64,000 bases of DNA from contig QPMI01000161.1 in assembly GCA_004431415.1 (NCBI GenBank), positions 1 to 64,000 on the forward strand, in the 5' to 3' direction. The first letter of the stretch is position 1; each line of letters begins with the position of its first letter. This document shows positions 33,900 through 44,206 of the stretch, in pieces. The stretch is from Cyanophora paradoxa (lineage: Eukaryota; Glaucocystophyceae; Cyanophorales; Cyanophoraceae). Below the pieces are notes generated by a model. That model worked only from the letters and a program-made list of their open reading frames with translations. It was not told the DNA's origin and did not search any database. The position numbers were made by a program, and so were the translations under genes.

Positions 33900-35542
33900 A
33901 TGCTCTACTTGCTGGTTCGCGCCGCCGTTCTCGGTGCCAGCGCTGTCGAGCGTCTCCTAGACTTGCTCCGCGGCGATGGCGGCGAGGTGACGGCGGCCGG
34001 TCGCGGCATGGCGCGGCTGCTTCGCATGTGCAAGGTGCTTCGCTGCCGCCGGCGCGGGCGAAGTCGCCCGCTCAAGCGCACGCTGCTGCTCAGATCCCTG
34101 TCAGGCACCACCGCCTCCTCCGCCTCCGATTCCACAGGTACAGCCAGGCGCTGAAAAGTGCGATCTCACGGCGCTAAAAGCCGCCGAACAGCCTCCCGGC
34201 CTTTTCGCCGCCTCTGCCCTCTTTCTGCGACTACGTGGACGTGGTATTGCCGGGGAGCGCGCTGCGGGCCCTCTGGATCAATCCGAGGCGAGAGGCGGCA
34301 TCGAAATCGGCTGGCTCCCCCGACGGCAGCGGCGGCAGCCGCGGCCGAGACCGCGTTATACTGTACCTGCACGGCGGAGGCCTCATCTCCAACCGCCCGC
34401 GGTCCTACGCATTCTTTCTCGCTCACCTGTCCAGAGCCGGTGCGCGAGTGCATCGGCGTCGGCTCGAAGTGGCCCGAGAGGCCCCGAGGACGCGGACGCC
34501 TGGAGCTCACGTGCGAGGGGCCGGGGCGGGCAGCGGGGGCGCGGGTGTTCGCGGTGGACTACCGGTGGGCGCCGGAGCACCGGTGGCCGGCGCAGCTGGA
34601 CGACGCGGAGCGCGCCTACGAGCACCTCGTCGACCCCGCTGGCGCCGCCGTCGCCCCCGCCGACATCCTCTTCGCCGGCGACTCCGCCGGCGCCGGTCCG
34701 CCCCGCCCGCCCCCGCCCCCTGTCCCCGCCCCCGCCCCCGCCTCCGACCGCCCGCAGGCCTCGCAGCGCACCTGCTCGTCCTCCTGCGCGACAAGGGCGT
34801 ACCCCTCCCCGCCGGTCCGCCCGCGCCCGGGCTCCGCGCCTTCCTCCCTCTGACGCGGGGGCGGGGCGGGGCAGGGGCGGCGCTGCTGTCGCCGTGGATC
34901 GACTTCCGGTGCGAGGGGGACACGTGGAGCGCCGAGATGAACCGCCGCGACCCCATGATCGACGCCGGTGCCCGCCCCGCCCCCCGCCCATTCCCATTAT
35001 CCCCGAAGGCCTCACCGAGCAGCTGAATCGTGGTCCGCTGCAGAGGACCTTCGGAGGGTCGGGAACCGGACGCTAATGGGCCGCCCGCCCCTGCCCGAAG
35101 ACATGCCGGCCGTCTCGCGGCCCCTGCACGGCCTACCCCCCTGCCTCGTCATGGTGGGGTCCGAGGAGGTGCCGGCGCCGCTGTCCCCTCCACGGCGCTA
35201 ACGGCGTCTCTCTCGCTGATTCGGGGAATGCTCGTGCGCAGTGCCTGCTCGGGGACTCGGACTCGTTCACGGCCCGCGCCCGGCACGCAGGCGTCCAGGT
35301 CGAGCTGCAGGCGCGCCGGCCCCCCCAAGGCCTAAGCCGAGGCGTGAGCTCGCCGGCTCGCGAGGCGTGGCTGACGGGGGCGGGGGCGGGGCGCGGGGCG
35401 GCAGGTGTGGCGGGGGATGTTCCACGTCTTCCCCGTGCTGGTGCCGTTCCTCCCGGAGGCCTGGCGCGGCCTCGCCATCCTCGCCGCCTTCCTCGCCCAC
35501 GCCCCCCGCGACCCCGCCCACCGCTCCCGCCCCCGCCTCTAG
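33900..35542 (+). CDS. HSL-family alpha/beta hydrolase, copy 3 (chimeric)
   Basis: Lipase relative nearest the viral insert. It begins MLYLLVRAAVLGASAVERLL, analogous but not identical to the anchor of copies 1 and 2. The exon with YLHGGGLISNRPRSYAFFLA is diverged. From about 34,516 (GARVFAVDYRWAPEHRWPAQ, then GDSAG, LLSPWIDF and GSEEVP) to the stop TAG at 35,540-35,542 it is almost identical to the reverse complement of copy 1, except that the intron region near 34,980-35,080 is rearranged. The histidine segment MFHVFPVLVPF is kept. This looks like a diverged paralog whose 3' half was converted or duplicated from the other locus. Confidence 0.8.
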
Positions 35543-36065
35543 CGCGACTTCTGCGGGAGCGTCCGGCATCGGAATTCTGCTTGCAGCCAGAAGCAGAAGG
35601 ATCGGCTCCATTGCATCAGAGAGAAAGCAGCGGGGCGCAATGAGCTCCCGGCACGATACGCTTCACTCTGCAATCCGGATCCGACTTTGGCGGCTTTTCA
35701 CTGCAGCGCTCTCCTCGCGATCGGGGAAGGCCTGAGGGCGGCCCTCGCCGACGAAGCAGCGGAGGCGGCGTGAAGCCTGCGCAGCGAACAGCGGGGAGAA
35801 GCCCGGTCCGTCCCTACATTGCCTCCTGGCCCCTTTGTCATGACCAGCCCCTCGCTCCTGTATACACGTTTTCTGAACTTGTGCGGGCGCATGCGCATGC
35901 GCATACGCAGGCTCGTCTACTAGGCAAGATCTGTGGCGTCGCTGTTGGTCTCCCTAGCACTCGTGTAGCTGTCTTGCCGATACCGCGCCGCGAATCCCGC
36001 GCCCGCAGTGGTCGAAAATCGATGGTAACGGCGCTAGACGCCACCAGTGCTGCGTATCTTTGCGC
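35543..36065. other. Host flank left of the viral insert, no gene seen
   Basis: About 520 bp of host-like sequence with a short GCGCAT repeat (near 35,886-35,905). No coding region recognised. Confidence 0.5.
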
Positions 36066-36150
36066 ACACATAAAGAAATACAAATTTAAATCCCTCCGCT
36101 TCGCGCTTCGCGCTTCGCTCCTGGATTTAAATTTGTATTTCTTTATGTGT
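36066..36150. repeat. Terminal palindrome, left end
   Basis: Two perfect 28-bp inverted arms (36,066-36,093 and 36,123-36,150) surround a 29-nt GC-rich spacer with repeated CTTCGCG units. The end can fold as a hairpin or cruciform. At the right end (61,430-61,504) the inner arm is complete with small changes, but the outer arm is cut after 17 bp. Confidence 0.9.
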
Positions 36151-36499
36151 AAATTAATCGAAAATATTAAAAAAATAAATCAAAATTTTTAATAAAATCA
36201 ATTAAATTTAAATAAATTCGATTAAATTAATTGGTATAATATCAATTAAATTATGATTTTATGAAATTTATATAAATTTTTGATAAATTACGTATTTCTC
36301 AATTGATTCAATGATATAAACGCGATTAATTTGTATTTAAATGTAAAATACGTATTTTGCGATTGATATAAACGCGATTAATATGTATTTTATGGAAATT
36401 CGATATAATCTCGATTGACGGAACATAAATTTGTGATATAATCACGATTGTAGTAATCCACCGCCCATTCTATCGTAAAACGCAAAAATTCACACAGAG

Positions 36500-36915
36500 T
36501 TGCATTATGTCCAGTTAAACAATCGATGAGATTGCGGCATATTTTGTTGGAAGAGATGGTTACTGCATTATGTCCAATTAAACAATCGATGAAATATCGG
36601 ATGAAAATAATTCACTCGTTACTGCATTATGTCCAATTAAACAATCGTTGAGATTGCGGCGTATTTTGTTGGAAGAGATGGTTACTGCATCAGGTCCAAT
36701 TAAACAATCGATGAGATTCGGGTAAGCTTTTTACTGTATCGAAAATGACCCCAGAGTTGCATTATGTCCAATTAAACAATTGATAAGATTGGATTCTGTT
36801 TTTTACTGTAAAAACATTGTATCTTAGGTGTATCAATCTCAATTGAATTAATCGATGTAATTTTGTTGGAAGAGATGGTTACAGCATTATGTCCAATTAA
36901 ACAATCGATGAGATT
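36500..36915. repeat. TIR iteron array
   Basis: Six copies of a unit around GTCCAATTAAACAATCGATG at roughly 36,510, 36,573, 36,631, 36,694, 36,765 and 36,893, irregularly spaced. Three are preceded or followed by a second unit, TTTTGTTGGAAGAGATGGTT. The mirror array is in the right TIR (60,665-61,085). Such iterons often bind replication or packaging proteins; that role is inferred. Confidence 0.85.
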
Positions 36916-37331
36916 TCGCTGAGATGAAAACGGTTAGGCACTTTTTTATCGTGATCGGCGGATATCATTTAGATATAAAACGGGCTACTGAAATGGAGCG
37001 GGTTAATCGAAGTAGGCACTTTTTTTAATCGCGGTAGGCAGCGTAGGCGCGTTAGGCACTTCCTTATCGAGAATTAAAAAGAAGTCCCAAATACATCAAC
37101 TTGTGTTTTTCAAAACGTTGATTTTATTTTTTATAGAGAGTTTCCAGAAAAGGTGCCTAAGTGCCTAACGTCAATTAAAAGTGCCTAACGTCAATTAAAA
37201 GTGCCTAACTTCAATTAAAAAGTGCCTAACAAACGATATTCAGTAAGACATCTATGAATCATAGAGATATGATATATTCACTTTCATTATCTGAGAAATA
37301 TAAAGTGCCTACCAAACCATTAACAGTGTGA

Positions 37332-37438
37332 TTAACTCGGAAATCGCGCTGCTATCTGCTTCTCCGCTTTCTCCAACCCTGAAAAGATCTCTGTTATTCT
37401 CTCATCTATCAATTTAGATATTACGGAGGTCTTACTTT
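37332..37438 (-). pseudogene. speD 3' fragment in the left TIR
   Basis: The last 35 codons plus stop of the SpeD gene are present here as part of the left TIR, mirrored from 60,143-60,249. There is no start or catalytic region, so it is a by-product of the TIR extending into the gene. Confidence 0.9.
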
Positions 37439-37439
37439 C

Positions 37440-37450
37440 AAAAAATGATG
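37440..37450 (+). promoter_or_regulatory. AAAAAATGAT box upstream of the first viral gene
   Basis: One of five intergenic AAAAAATGAY boxes; here about 98 bp before the ATG at 37,538 and just inside the left TIR. Candidate early promoter element. Confidence 0.5.
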
Positions 37451-37537
37451 CTCGTGGGCAACCCAAAATGATTTAAGGAAGAAGCGATAGTATAGAGTAA
37501 AACGGGTAAAAGATTTTCTCAGACGTAATTCAGTGTC

Positions 37538-38173
37538 ATGGCGTATAGTCTCAACGGCATCCCGATCTTCTCGATCCCTGCTGAGGAGATCCGTTTCGAT
37601 ATCGGTAAGATAATGGAAGTCTATGATGCTGTTGATCGTTACTTTGATCGCGCGAGTTCGAGAATGCTGAGGATTCCCGCTCATCTACCCAAATTCAAAG
37701 CAATTGGCTACCTTGAAGATCGACCGGAACAGATCGTGATTCAATGCAACTACGATAACTTCTACCACATTTCAGACATTGAATCTGATGAACCTGTTCA
37801 GGATCTTAGTTTCTCTGTTGTTGATCGCATTGTCTACGGATTGGGTATTGAATTCATCACTATAATTGATATCCACCAACTTGTTATTGGTTCTGGTTTG
37901 ACAATTGAACAAGTTTTAATTGCAGTGGATCGGGAATATGAAATCAATGGTGTTCCTCAAAGACGATTCTTCTTCACTATCGAGAAAGATATTACACAGT
38001 ATTTCCCGAAGTTCAAAGAGCATGGATTGAAGATTACGTCTCGTCCCTCGATTCGTAGATTCATTAAGGCAAACGGGGCGAAATGGCTGAAAGGACGACG
38101 TTGGTTCCTCGAAGAAGAGAATTTCAATAATGAAAACCCTGTTTTCCGTATCTTCTTTCCGGAATGCTTCTAA
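37538..38173 (+). CDS. Viral hypothetical protein, 211 aa
   Basis: Intact ORF, not recognised. It starts MAYSLNGIPIFSIPAEEIRF and ends FRIFFPECF; the chain is mixed, with many aromatic residues and no obvious membrane span, signal or metal site. Its stop overlaps by four bases that of the minus-strand gene at 38,170, so the two are convergent. The upstream AAAAAATGAT box groups it with probable early genes. Confidence 0.7.
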   Translation: MAYSLNGIPIFSIPAEEIRFDIGKIMEVYDAVDRYFDRASSRMLRIPAHLPKFKAIGYLEDRPEQIVIQCNYDNFYHISDIESDEPVQDLSFSVVDRIVYGLGIEFITIIDIHQLVIGSGLTIEQVLIAVDREYEINGVPQRRFFFTIEKDITQYFPKFKEHGLKITSRPSIRRFIKANGAKWLKGRRWFLEEENFNNENPVFRIFFPECF

Positions 38174-38906
38174 TCGTTTCCAATAGCCACAAACTCCAAC
38201 TGAAACGAATTATCGATACCATTCATATCTACAAGATCACCAAAATAATCACGAAACTCAACTGTTAATTCACGAATAACAAGGTTTTTGTCTGTTATTT
38301 TTATGTATTCACCATGCTCTCCGCTATGGTAGATATACTTTCCGATGTCCTGACTCAATTGTAATCGCAAGATCGCGCCTTGGTTCTGCGGTTGCGATTT
38401 CGGGACTATATTGTGGTTTGATGCAAAAGAAGAGAGTTCCTTGATATGCATATACAAGTATTGCTCAGCGTTCATATCCGCCATCTTTGGACTTGTTGCT
38501 TTATGTTGCAACGGCACCGGATCTGCACCTTCAAACGTTATTCCCATTGTGGGTGATCAGGTGTTATTGGTCTTCCTGCATAAGATAAGTAGTTCTCAGG
38601 AGCAAATACAGACCTGTTATCTTCTAAATTATGTTGCTGGCTTACCAATAATGCAGAACTCAGACCAAGTAGTTTGGCGATTCTATTGTTTGACGCTGCT
38701 ATTTCAAATGGAACGCTGCTATAAAATTCTAACTTGTATGTTGTCGGGTTGTAGTATATCTTAAAGAATGTATTTTCAAGAACTTCGTAGTTTAAACCGT
38801 AATTATATGGTTGAGTAACTCCAAAGTGTCCTTGGTTTATGTAACCACTTGGTAATGGGAATACTTGCTGATTAAGAGGGAAACCAACAATATTATAACG
38901 AACCAC
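38170..38906 (-). CDS. Probable viral structural protein (frameshifted)
   Basis: Two minus-strand frames overlap at 38,538-38,547 and read as one gene with a single-base loss in a short A run near 38,543. The N-terminal part has NYEVLENTFFKIYYNPTTYK and the motif FEIAASNNRIAKLLGLSS. The C-terminal part ends FGDLVDMNGIDNSFQLEFVA. Both motifs remind me of minor virion proteins of polinton-like viruses and giant viruses, but I cannot name the family. The start is unclear: no ATG is in frame near 38,906, only GTG or an upstream codon past a stop at about 38,955. It is one of only two minus-strand genes in the element. Confidence 0.5.
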
Positions 38907-38955
38907 AATATAATCGGTTCCAATCGAATTATAAATGCTGTTGGGAATCTCTGCA

Positions 38956-39025
38956 TATTAGTGGTGAAACAGAACCTGGGGATGCAACAATATTAGTGGT
39001 GAAACAGAACCTGGGGATGCAACAA
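38956..39025. repeat. 35-bp perfect tandem repeat at a strand switch
   Basis: TATTAGTGGTGAAACAGAAC and its following 15 bases occur twice in a row (38,956-38,990 and 38,991-39,025). The period is not a multiple of three, so any gene crossing it changes frame. It lies between the minus-strand and plus-strand structural genes. Confidence 0.95.
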
Positions 39026-39841
39026 TAGAGGATGCCTTTATTATCAATTTCAGCCAAAAGTCCACATCCACCGGTGCAAATGCTCCTGAGATTCTATATG
39101 ATAGTTGGCGTTCTATTAGACCTGGTGCAGGTCTAAAAACCCCAATCAATACTCATCAGCAACTCGTTGCCCGAATCAATAACCGTTTTGAGAATCTCTC
39201 GCCTCCTTCTGCAATTCGCTGTGGTTGGGATGTAACCCAAAAAAAGTAATCTTTTATGCTCCTGTGGAGTTCTATATTTGCTTCTCATATGCAAAAGATC
39301 CTTCTGTTTCTGCAATCGAAAAAGCGCTACGACATGCTCGAATCTTGGGTTTGGATGCTGGACGCTGGGGAAACAAGTTTATTAAATCACAAGTCTATGG
39401 AACAGATACAAGCTCCGTTTTTACAGGTGCAAACGTAAATGGTATTATCTCAACATTCCCACAGAGACCTGCAAAGATAACGTCTTTTTCGTGAGAGTAA
39501 AAGAACTGGGTGACCTCGTCCAATGTGCCGATGGTCTCCTAACTGGATACTTCCATAAACTTATGGTTCAAGATAGAGAATTCGCGGAACACGTTGTTTA
39601 CAATTCGACGGAAGCAAATCCGCTGTATAAATACTATAATAAGAAGATGTCACTATCGCAATTCTCGGTAGATATAGTGAATGCTCAAAATGAATTAATT
39701 GATTTCGAGGGGCAACCTGTGCATCTGACATTCGAAATCCGTTATGGTGATGAACCCGCCGGTGATCCGATTTATGAGTATTTCAAAATGAGAATGAGAG
39801 AGACCCACCCCTTCTATCCAAATATTGCTGGATTCGCGTAA
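38991..39841 (+). CDS. Probable viral structural protein (frameshifted)
   Basis: Three plus-strand frames join into one gene. The first (from the repeat to about 39,238) reads GDATIEDAFIINFSQKS and IRPGAGLKTPINTHQQLVAR. A run of seven A at 39,239-39,245 shifts to VIFYAPVEFYICFSYAKDPS. A T run near 39,484 shifts to the last frame, VKELGDLVQCADGLLTGYFH to GFA stop at 39,839-39,841. The end has VDIVNAQNELIDFEGQPVHL, similar in pattern to the end of the minus-strand neighbour, hinting at a shared fold. It sits just upstream of the MCP. No start codon is firmly placed. Minor capsid or penton is a guess. Confidence 0.45.
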
Positions 39842-39895
39842 ATTAAGGATCATTCACAGAATTTTTATATTTTTGTATAGTAAAAGCAAAACAGA

Positions 39896-41291
39896 ATGGA
39901 TGTTACCTCGACCCTTCAACGTCTTTCTCTGAAAGAGGCGCTAACAACGCCCGAGGAAGCCAAAGCGTTCTTCCTCGATAACTCGCTTATGCTTGGTCTC
40001 GAATCGAAGACGAAACCCGTTCTGGTAACCGTTAGTCCTCGACAACCTATGACAACAACGTTGGTCAACGCGTTTCTTTCAAACTTCCCCGCTACAACTT
40101 TGTTGGTAAAATCGAACTCGCTTTTGATCTTCCCGAACTAACCGCTTTTACTGGTGATGACGACCTTGTGCGAAATGGTTACACCCGTCCCGTTGGTGCG
40201 CTTGTAGAGCGTCTTGAATTCTCGTATGGCTCGTATACTTACCACGTCCAAGCGATTTTCTTGCGATTTTCCCACTGGTCTACTATTCTGAGGATCAGCT
40301 GGCGAAAAAGAAGCGTTCAATGGGAATGCTTCATGGAATTCCCGCTCACGGAACCAACCGTAAAGGTGGCGCTTTCTTCGTTGAAATTCCGGTGCCGTGG
40401 TTGAACCATTACCTACCACTTGGCGCTCTCTCAGGCGAAGCTGTTATCACTGTTTGGTTCAAAGAAGCTAACAAGGGATATCTTGAAACTTCTTATGGCG
40501 GTCGCGCTCTTCCAGTTGTGACAACCGCTGCGGATCAAACCGCAAATGACGGTCTCGGAAGCGCTACTGGTGTAACTCTTGCTAATGTCGGTCAAAACAT
40601 TACCACTGGCGGTATTACTGGGTTCGAAGTTGCTGGAACTGTTCCACCAATGACCCATTACATCTCCATTAAGTCTCCTCGTCTCTACATGCATGCTATT
40701 AACGTTTCTGATGAACTGTTCGCTACTGTTATTGAGAAAGTTAAGACCACGGGGATGGCTATTCCTGCTCTCGATATCGGTTTCGTTGATGCTATTGGTG
40801 TTGCTGCGAAAGGTAACACTCAACCCAACCGAATCAATCTTAGCCAAATCTCTGGTCTGGTTTATGCTCTTCTTGTCTCTGTTCGTGATGCTGATGGTGT
40901 CGATACCTCGAATGGTTCTCACAGCGTCCTTAAAACGCTTGCGAATGCGAAGGATATCACGATGACATGTGAGATCAACGGACAGCGTCTTTATTCGACG
41001 GAGCCGATCCCGCTACTTAAAGGTGCGGAACTCATCGCCGATGCCTTCAAATGCTCAAACATGGACAAGGAAGCAAACCGTTATGTCCTTACTGGTCTTC
41101 CATTCTGTGTTGATGGTGAGAAGGCGATTCGCAACATTGCCCAATCTGGATATGTTGACCTTACGAACTCGTCTTCATCGTTCCTCACTCTGTATCTTCC
41201 TGCTGATCGCACAATTACTGTTAACGTTCGCGCTCTCATGCATTCGTTCGTAATTTTGGACAAAGATGGAATAAGGCGAATCAATCTATGA
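39896..41291 (+). CDS. MCP: Major capsid protein, double jelly-roll type (two frameshifts)
   Basis: About 465 codons across three frames. The start MDVTSTLQRLSLKEALTTPE follows an A/T-rich box (TTTTTATATTTTTGTATAG). Near 40,035-40,045 the frame moves and gives RVSFKLPRYNFVGKIEL and AFDLPELTAF, a typical beginning of the first jelly roll. Near 40,250-40,256 it moves again to DFLAIFPLVYYSEDQLAKKK, then runs intact to the stop with GGAFFVEIPVPWLNHYLPLG, MTCEINGQRLYSTEPIPLL and LYLPADRTITVNVRAL. The pattern and size fit MCPs of polinton-like viruses. As written it would not make full-length capsid protein. Placement upstream of the packaging ATPase is usual for the group. Confidence 0.78.
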
Positions 41292-41324
41292 TCATAAATG
41301 TATGTTTTTATTCTGTAAATCTGC

Positions 41325-41334
41325 AAAAAATGAT
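41325..41334 (+). promoter_or_regulatory. AAAAAATGAT box upstream of the endonuclease
   Basis: About 80 bp before the ATG at 41,411, in the gap after the MCP. Confidence 0.5.
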
Positions 41335-41410
41335 TTCTTTTTTATCATCGATTTCCACAGGAAAAAGCATTTAAAGAAATAGCGATAATAAGTAATAGGA
41401 AGACAAGACA

Positions 41411-42574
41411 ATGCCGCGTCAATTGGGAAAACCCCATACACAAGATACATTCGTTGAAAAAGCAATCGAAGTTCATGGAGAGGGTCGATATGATTACTCA
41501 AAAGCCATTTATTCCGGTTGTTTCAATAAACTAACAATTATCTGTAATCAATGCAAAGGTGAGTTCTTCCAGTCACCTGCTAAGCATCTTTCTGGGCAAG
41601 GTTGTAGTGGCTGTAATAGAAGGAAAGGTCAAAGCTCGCATAAACATAAGGTTACTCAGGAATTGTTCATTGCAAAGGCAAAAGAAAAGCATGGAGATAA
41701 ATATTGCTACGATCTTGTTAAGTTTCGTGTGATGAGAGAAAAAGTTCAACTGAAATGTAAATGTTGTAGTCTTATTTTCGAGATAAGCCCCCACCATCAT
41801 ATACACCATGGTAATGGTTGCCCAGACTGCGGAAAGAAACAATGCTCGGATGCACTTAGGTTGACTTTTGACGATTTTGTCAAAAATTGTGTAAGAGTGC
41901 ATGGAACCAAATACAATTACAACAAGGTAAAATATATCGATAATTCAACAAAAGTAACAATCATATGTTCGTGTGGAGAAGAATTTGAGCAAACACCTTC
42001 AAGCCATATGAATGGAAACGGTTGTCGAAAATGCGCATTTGAAAAGAATGCTGAATCACTCAGAAAAGACACAACTTATTTCATCCAAAAAGCGATATCC
42101 GTGCATGGGAAACTATATGATTATAGTGAAGTTGATTATTTCGATATTCGCTCAAAAGTAAAGATCAAGTGCAATTCGTGTAAGAATTCATTCATGCAAT
42201 CACCTGGCGACCATTACTCAGGTTGTGGTTGTCCATTCTGTAAACAGTCAAAGGGTGAAAGGGCAATACAAAATATTCTCGATACCCTTGATCTGATATA
42301 CACTACACAACACTCCTTTGATGATTGTAAACATAATAGACCTCTTCGCTTTGACTTTTTCATTCCTGCGCTGAAAATTGCAATTGAATATGATGGTAAA
42401 CAGCACTTTGAACCTATTGAATATTTTGGAGGACAAGAAGGATTTGAGAAACGACAGCTTTGTGATGCGATTAAAAATCGCTATTGTGAAGCCAACAACA
42501 TCAAACTTCTAAGAGTCCCATACACTGAAACTGATATTGAGCGGTGCATTAAGCAATTCCTGATATCTCTGTAA
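41411..42574 (+). CDS. Zinc-finger-repeat endonuclease (Vsr-like C-terminus)
   Basis: Intact 387-residue protein. Residues 1-285 hold four repeats, each of the form HG..Y(D/N)Y followed by paired Cys-x2-Cys knuckles (for example CNQCKGEFFQSPAKHLSG, CKCCSLIFEISPHHH, CSCGEEFEQTPSSHM, CNSCKNSFMQSPGDHYSG). The C-terminal 100 residues read LRFDFFIPALKIAIEYDGKQ and LLRVPYTETDIERC, with the D...E.D-G-x-Q-H arrangement of Vsr/PD-(D/E)XK-like nucleases. Similar proteins are common in phages and giant viruses, often as free-standing homing endonucleases. Its place between MCP and ATPase fits a selfish insertion, but host-genome cleavage is also possible. A one-repeat relative lies at 59,392. Confidence 0.82.
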   Translation: MPRQLGKPHTQDTFVEKAIEVHGEGRYDYSKAIYSGCFNKLTIICNQCKGEFFQSPAKHLSGQGCSGCNRRKGQSSHKHKVTQELFIAKAKEKHGDKYCYDLVKFRVMREKVQLKCKCCSLIFEISPHHHIHHGNGCPDCGKKQCSDALRLTFDDFVKNCVRVHGTKYNYNKVKYIDNSTKVTIICSCGEEFEQTPSSHMNGNGCRKCAFEKNAESLRKDTTYFIQKAISVHGKLYDYSEVDYFDIRSKVKIKCNSCKNSFMQSPGDHYSGCGCPFCKQSKGERAIQNILDTLDLIYTTQHSFDDCKHNRPLRFDFFIPALKIAIEYDGKQHFEPIEYFGGQEGFEKRQLCDAIKNRYCEANNIKLLRVPYTETDIERCIKQFLISL

Positions 42575-42642
42575 TCTCTAAACCATTATCAGTAAGATTT
42601 CGTTCTTTTTATCTGTCTTTATTAAGAAAGATCTACTACGCC

Positions 42643-43423
42643 ATGGATGACATTCCTGAATTCAACGCTGGCGAAATGATTAACCCCCCATTCCGTGCGC
42701 TCGCAATCGGTAAAAGTCAAACGGGAAAGTCAGAGTGCGTGAAATACTGGCTTAAACAGCTTCATGATGCGAAAAAGTTAGATGTAATTCTTGTTGTAAG
42801 TGGGACGAGTTTCAATCATTTTTGGGATAATGTCGCTACATTACAACTCGGTAAATGGGATGCGCCTTACATCGCTAAACTTCTCGATGAACGACAAGAG
42901 AAAATTGAGAAAGGAGAACCTGTTAACCAATTGTGTGTCGTTCTTGATGATCTTATAGATAATGAGATAGTCGATCTAACCCGCGATAAAATTATTGGTT
43001 CTCTTTACAGTCGTGGGCGCCATTCGAAAATTTCGATTATTTGCATAACTCAGAAATTGCGTAAGGTTTCTTCAACCATTCGCGTCAACTCGGATTATGC
43101 AATGTTCCTAAGTGCGCCAATCGCAAAGAACTGGAAGCCATTGAAGAAGAATACAATATCATGCGGGATAAAGACGCTTTCTATAAGATGTTTGAGGAAT
43201 ACGTTCACTCCTATCAGTTTCTCATTTGGAGTTCTGCGAATTATTCGGTGGAATACTATGTTGATAAAGCAGAACTCGTAAAAGACTTTAAGTTTCCTCG
43301 GTTTCACAGAAAGCCAAAAAGAAAGAAGATGAATTAAAACCGCCTGAGAAGGAGGAAGCGCCGAAAGAGATTAAAAGCGCTGTTCACACGAATAAGTTGA
43401 TGCGATATAAGAGGGGACTGTAA
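42643..43423 (+). CDS. A32-like (FtsK/HerA) genome-packaging ATPase (frameshifted)
   Basis: Residues 23-30 form the P-loop GKSQTGKS, and LCVVLDDLID near residue 97-106 is the Walker B strand with DD. SRGRHSKISIICITQ is the sensor-like strand before RVNSDYAMFL. The intact frame runs to 43,281, but from about 43,110 the likely true frame is the next one, giving NRKELEAIEEEYNIMRDKD and FLIWSSANYSVEYY. That frame stops at 43,337; a further shift near 43,300 would add a Lys/Glu-rich tail to 43,423. The enzyme pumps DNA into the capsid in this virus group. All catalytic motifs precede the break, but the C-terminus as written is wrong for the family. Confidence 0.82.
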
Positions 43424-43452
43424 AATTATCTCTGTATGTTATAAATATACAA

Positions 43453-44180
43453 TGCCGCCGAAACGTAGAGGTGTTCCCGCTGGTGCAATGTCATATTCCG
43501 GCGGTGAAAGTCACGGATCTCTCAACACTACACCCATGAAATTCAACGGAATGAGCGAAGTGAAACCATCGCAACAGGAAGAAGATCCTTAAATGCGGCG
43601 TATGAAGAAGCGCCCGGTGATAAAGCGCCGCAAACCTCCCAAAGTGAGCAACTGAACATTACGCCGGAAGTCTCGAAGATGAAGGCGGTCGGTGAAGGTG
43701 CGCGCCGGATTATCGGTGCTGCCGATGATCGTGAACTTGGTCTAAAAGATCTTTCACTCGCTCGCAAGGGTGAAGGTGTTTCCAAAGAATCCGATAAGGT
43801 AATTCAATCGATGGCTGGTGAAGTTACTTACAAGGTTGCGCCAACTCAAAACATTCACCGAATCCCGAAAGCGCAATGGGATGAGATGACCGCTAAATTA
43901 AAGGATCTGGAAGCGAAATCAAGCGCTCTTGAACAGTATGTAACTGAGAAGAAAGAACGCGCTAAAATCAAGGAAATGCTGCGCAAAGAAGTATTCCGAA
44001 TGGGTATTACCGGTCTTCCCGATAAGCAGTTTATTGGTAAGAAGGAGACTCAAATTGATGAACAAGCGGTAGATGAGTTGAAGACAAGACCCAAAGGGAA
44101 CAGTTGAACCTGGCGCAACCAAAGCGGAAGTCGACAAAGGTGTAGCTCCCACAGCATACAAGCGGAGAGTTTGGCTTTAA
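43453..44180 (+). CDS. Viral protein of unknown function (frameshifted)
   Basis: Not recognised. It begins MPPKRRGVPAGAMSYSGGES with a stop at 43,590-43,592. The next frame continues from there (AYEEAPGDKAPQTSQSEQLN) through a long charged helical region (DEMTAKLKDLEAKSSALEQY, TEKKERAKIKEMLRKEVFRM). A last shift near 44,090-44,100 gives EPGATKAEVDKGVAPTAYKR and a stop at 44,178-44,180. Total about 242 codons. The basic N-terminus and coiled coil suggest a DNA- or capsid-associated protein. The start is preceded by TTATAAATATACA, a late-type box. Confidence 0.5.
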
Positions 44181-44206
44181 TTATATATTGTTTAAAGAGG
44201 GAATCA

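Larger units (their letters stand above)
36077..37438. repeat. Left terminal inverted repeat (1,362 bp)
   Basis: Matches the reverse complement of 60,143-61,504 with very few mismatches and equal length. From outside in it has the terminal palindrome, an A/T-rich segment, an array of 28-30-bp iterons, a cluster of TTAGGCACTT-type repeats, and the 3' end of speD as a fragment. Confidence 0.95.

Noticed and set aside
36500-36915. CRISPR-like array in the TIR
   Set aside because: Units are irregularly spaced, are mirrored in both TIRs, have no unique spacers of constant length, and no cas genes are present.
37421-37684. Minus-strand ORF of 87 codons at the left TIR border
   Set aside because: It is largely antisense to the 211-aa gene and crosses the TIR border; no protein-like features.
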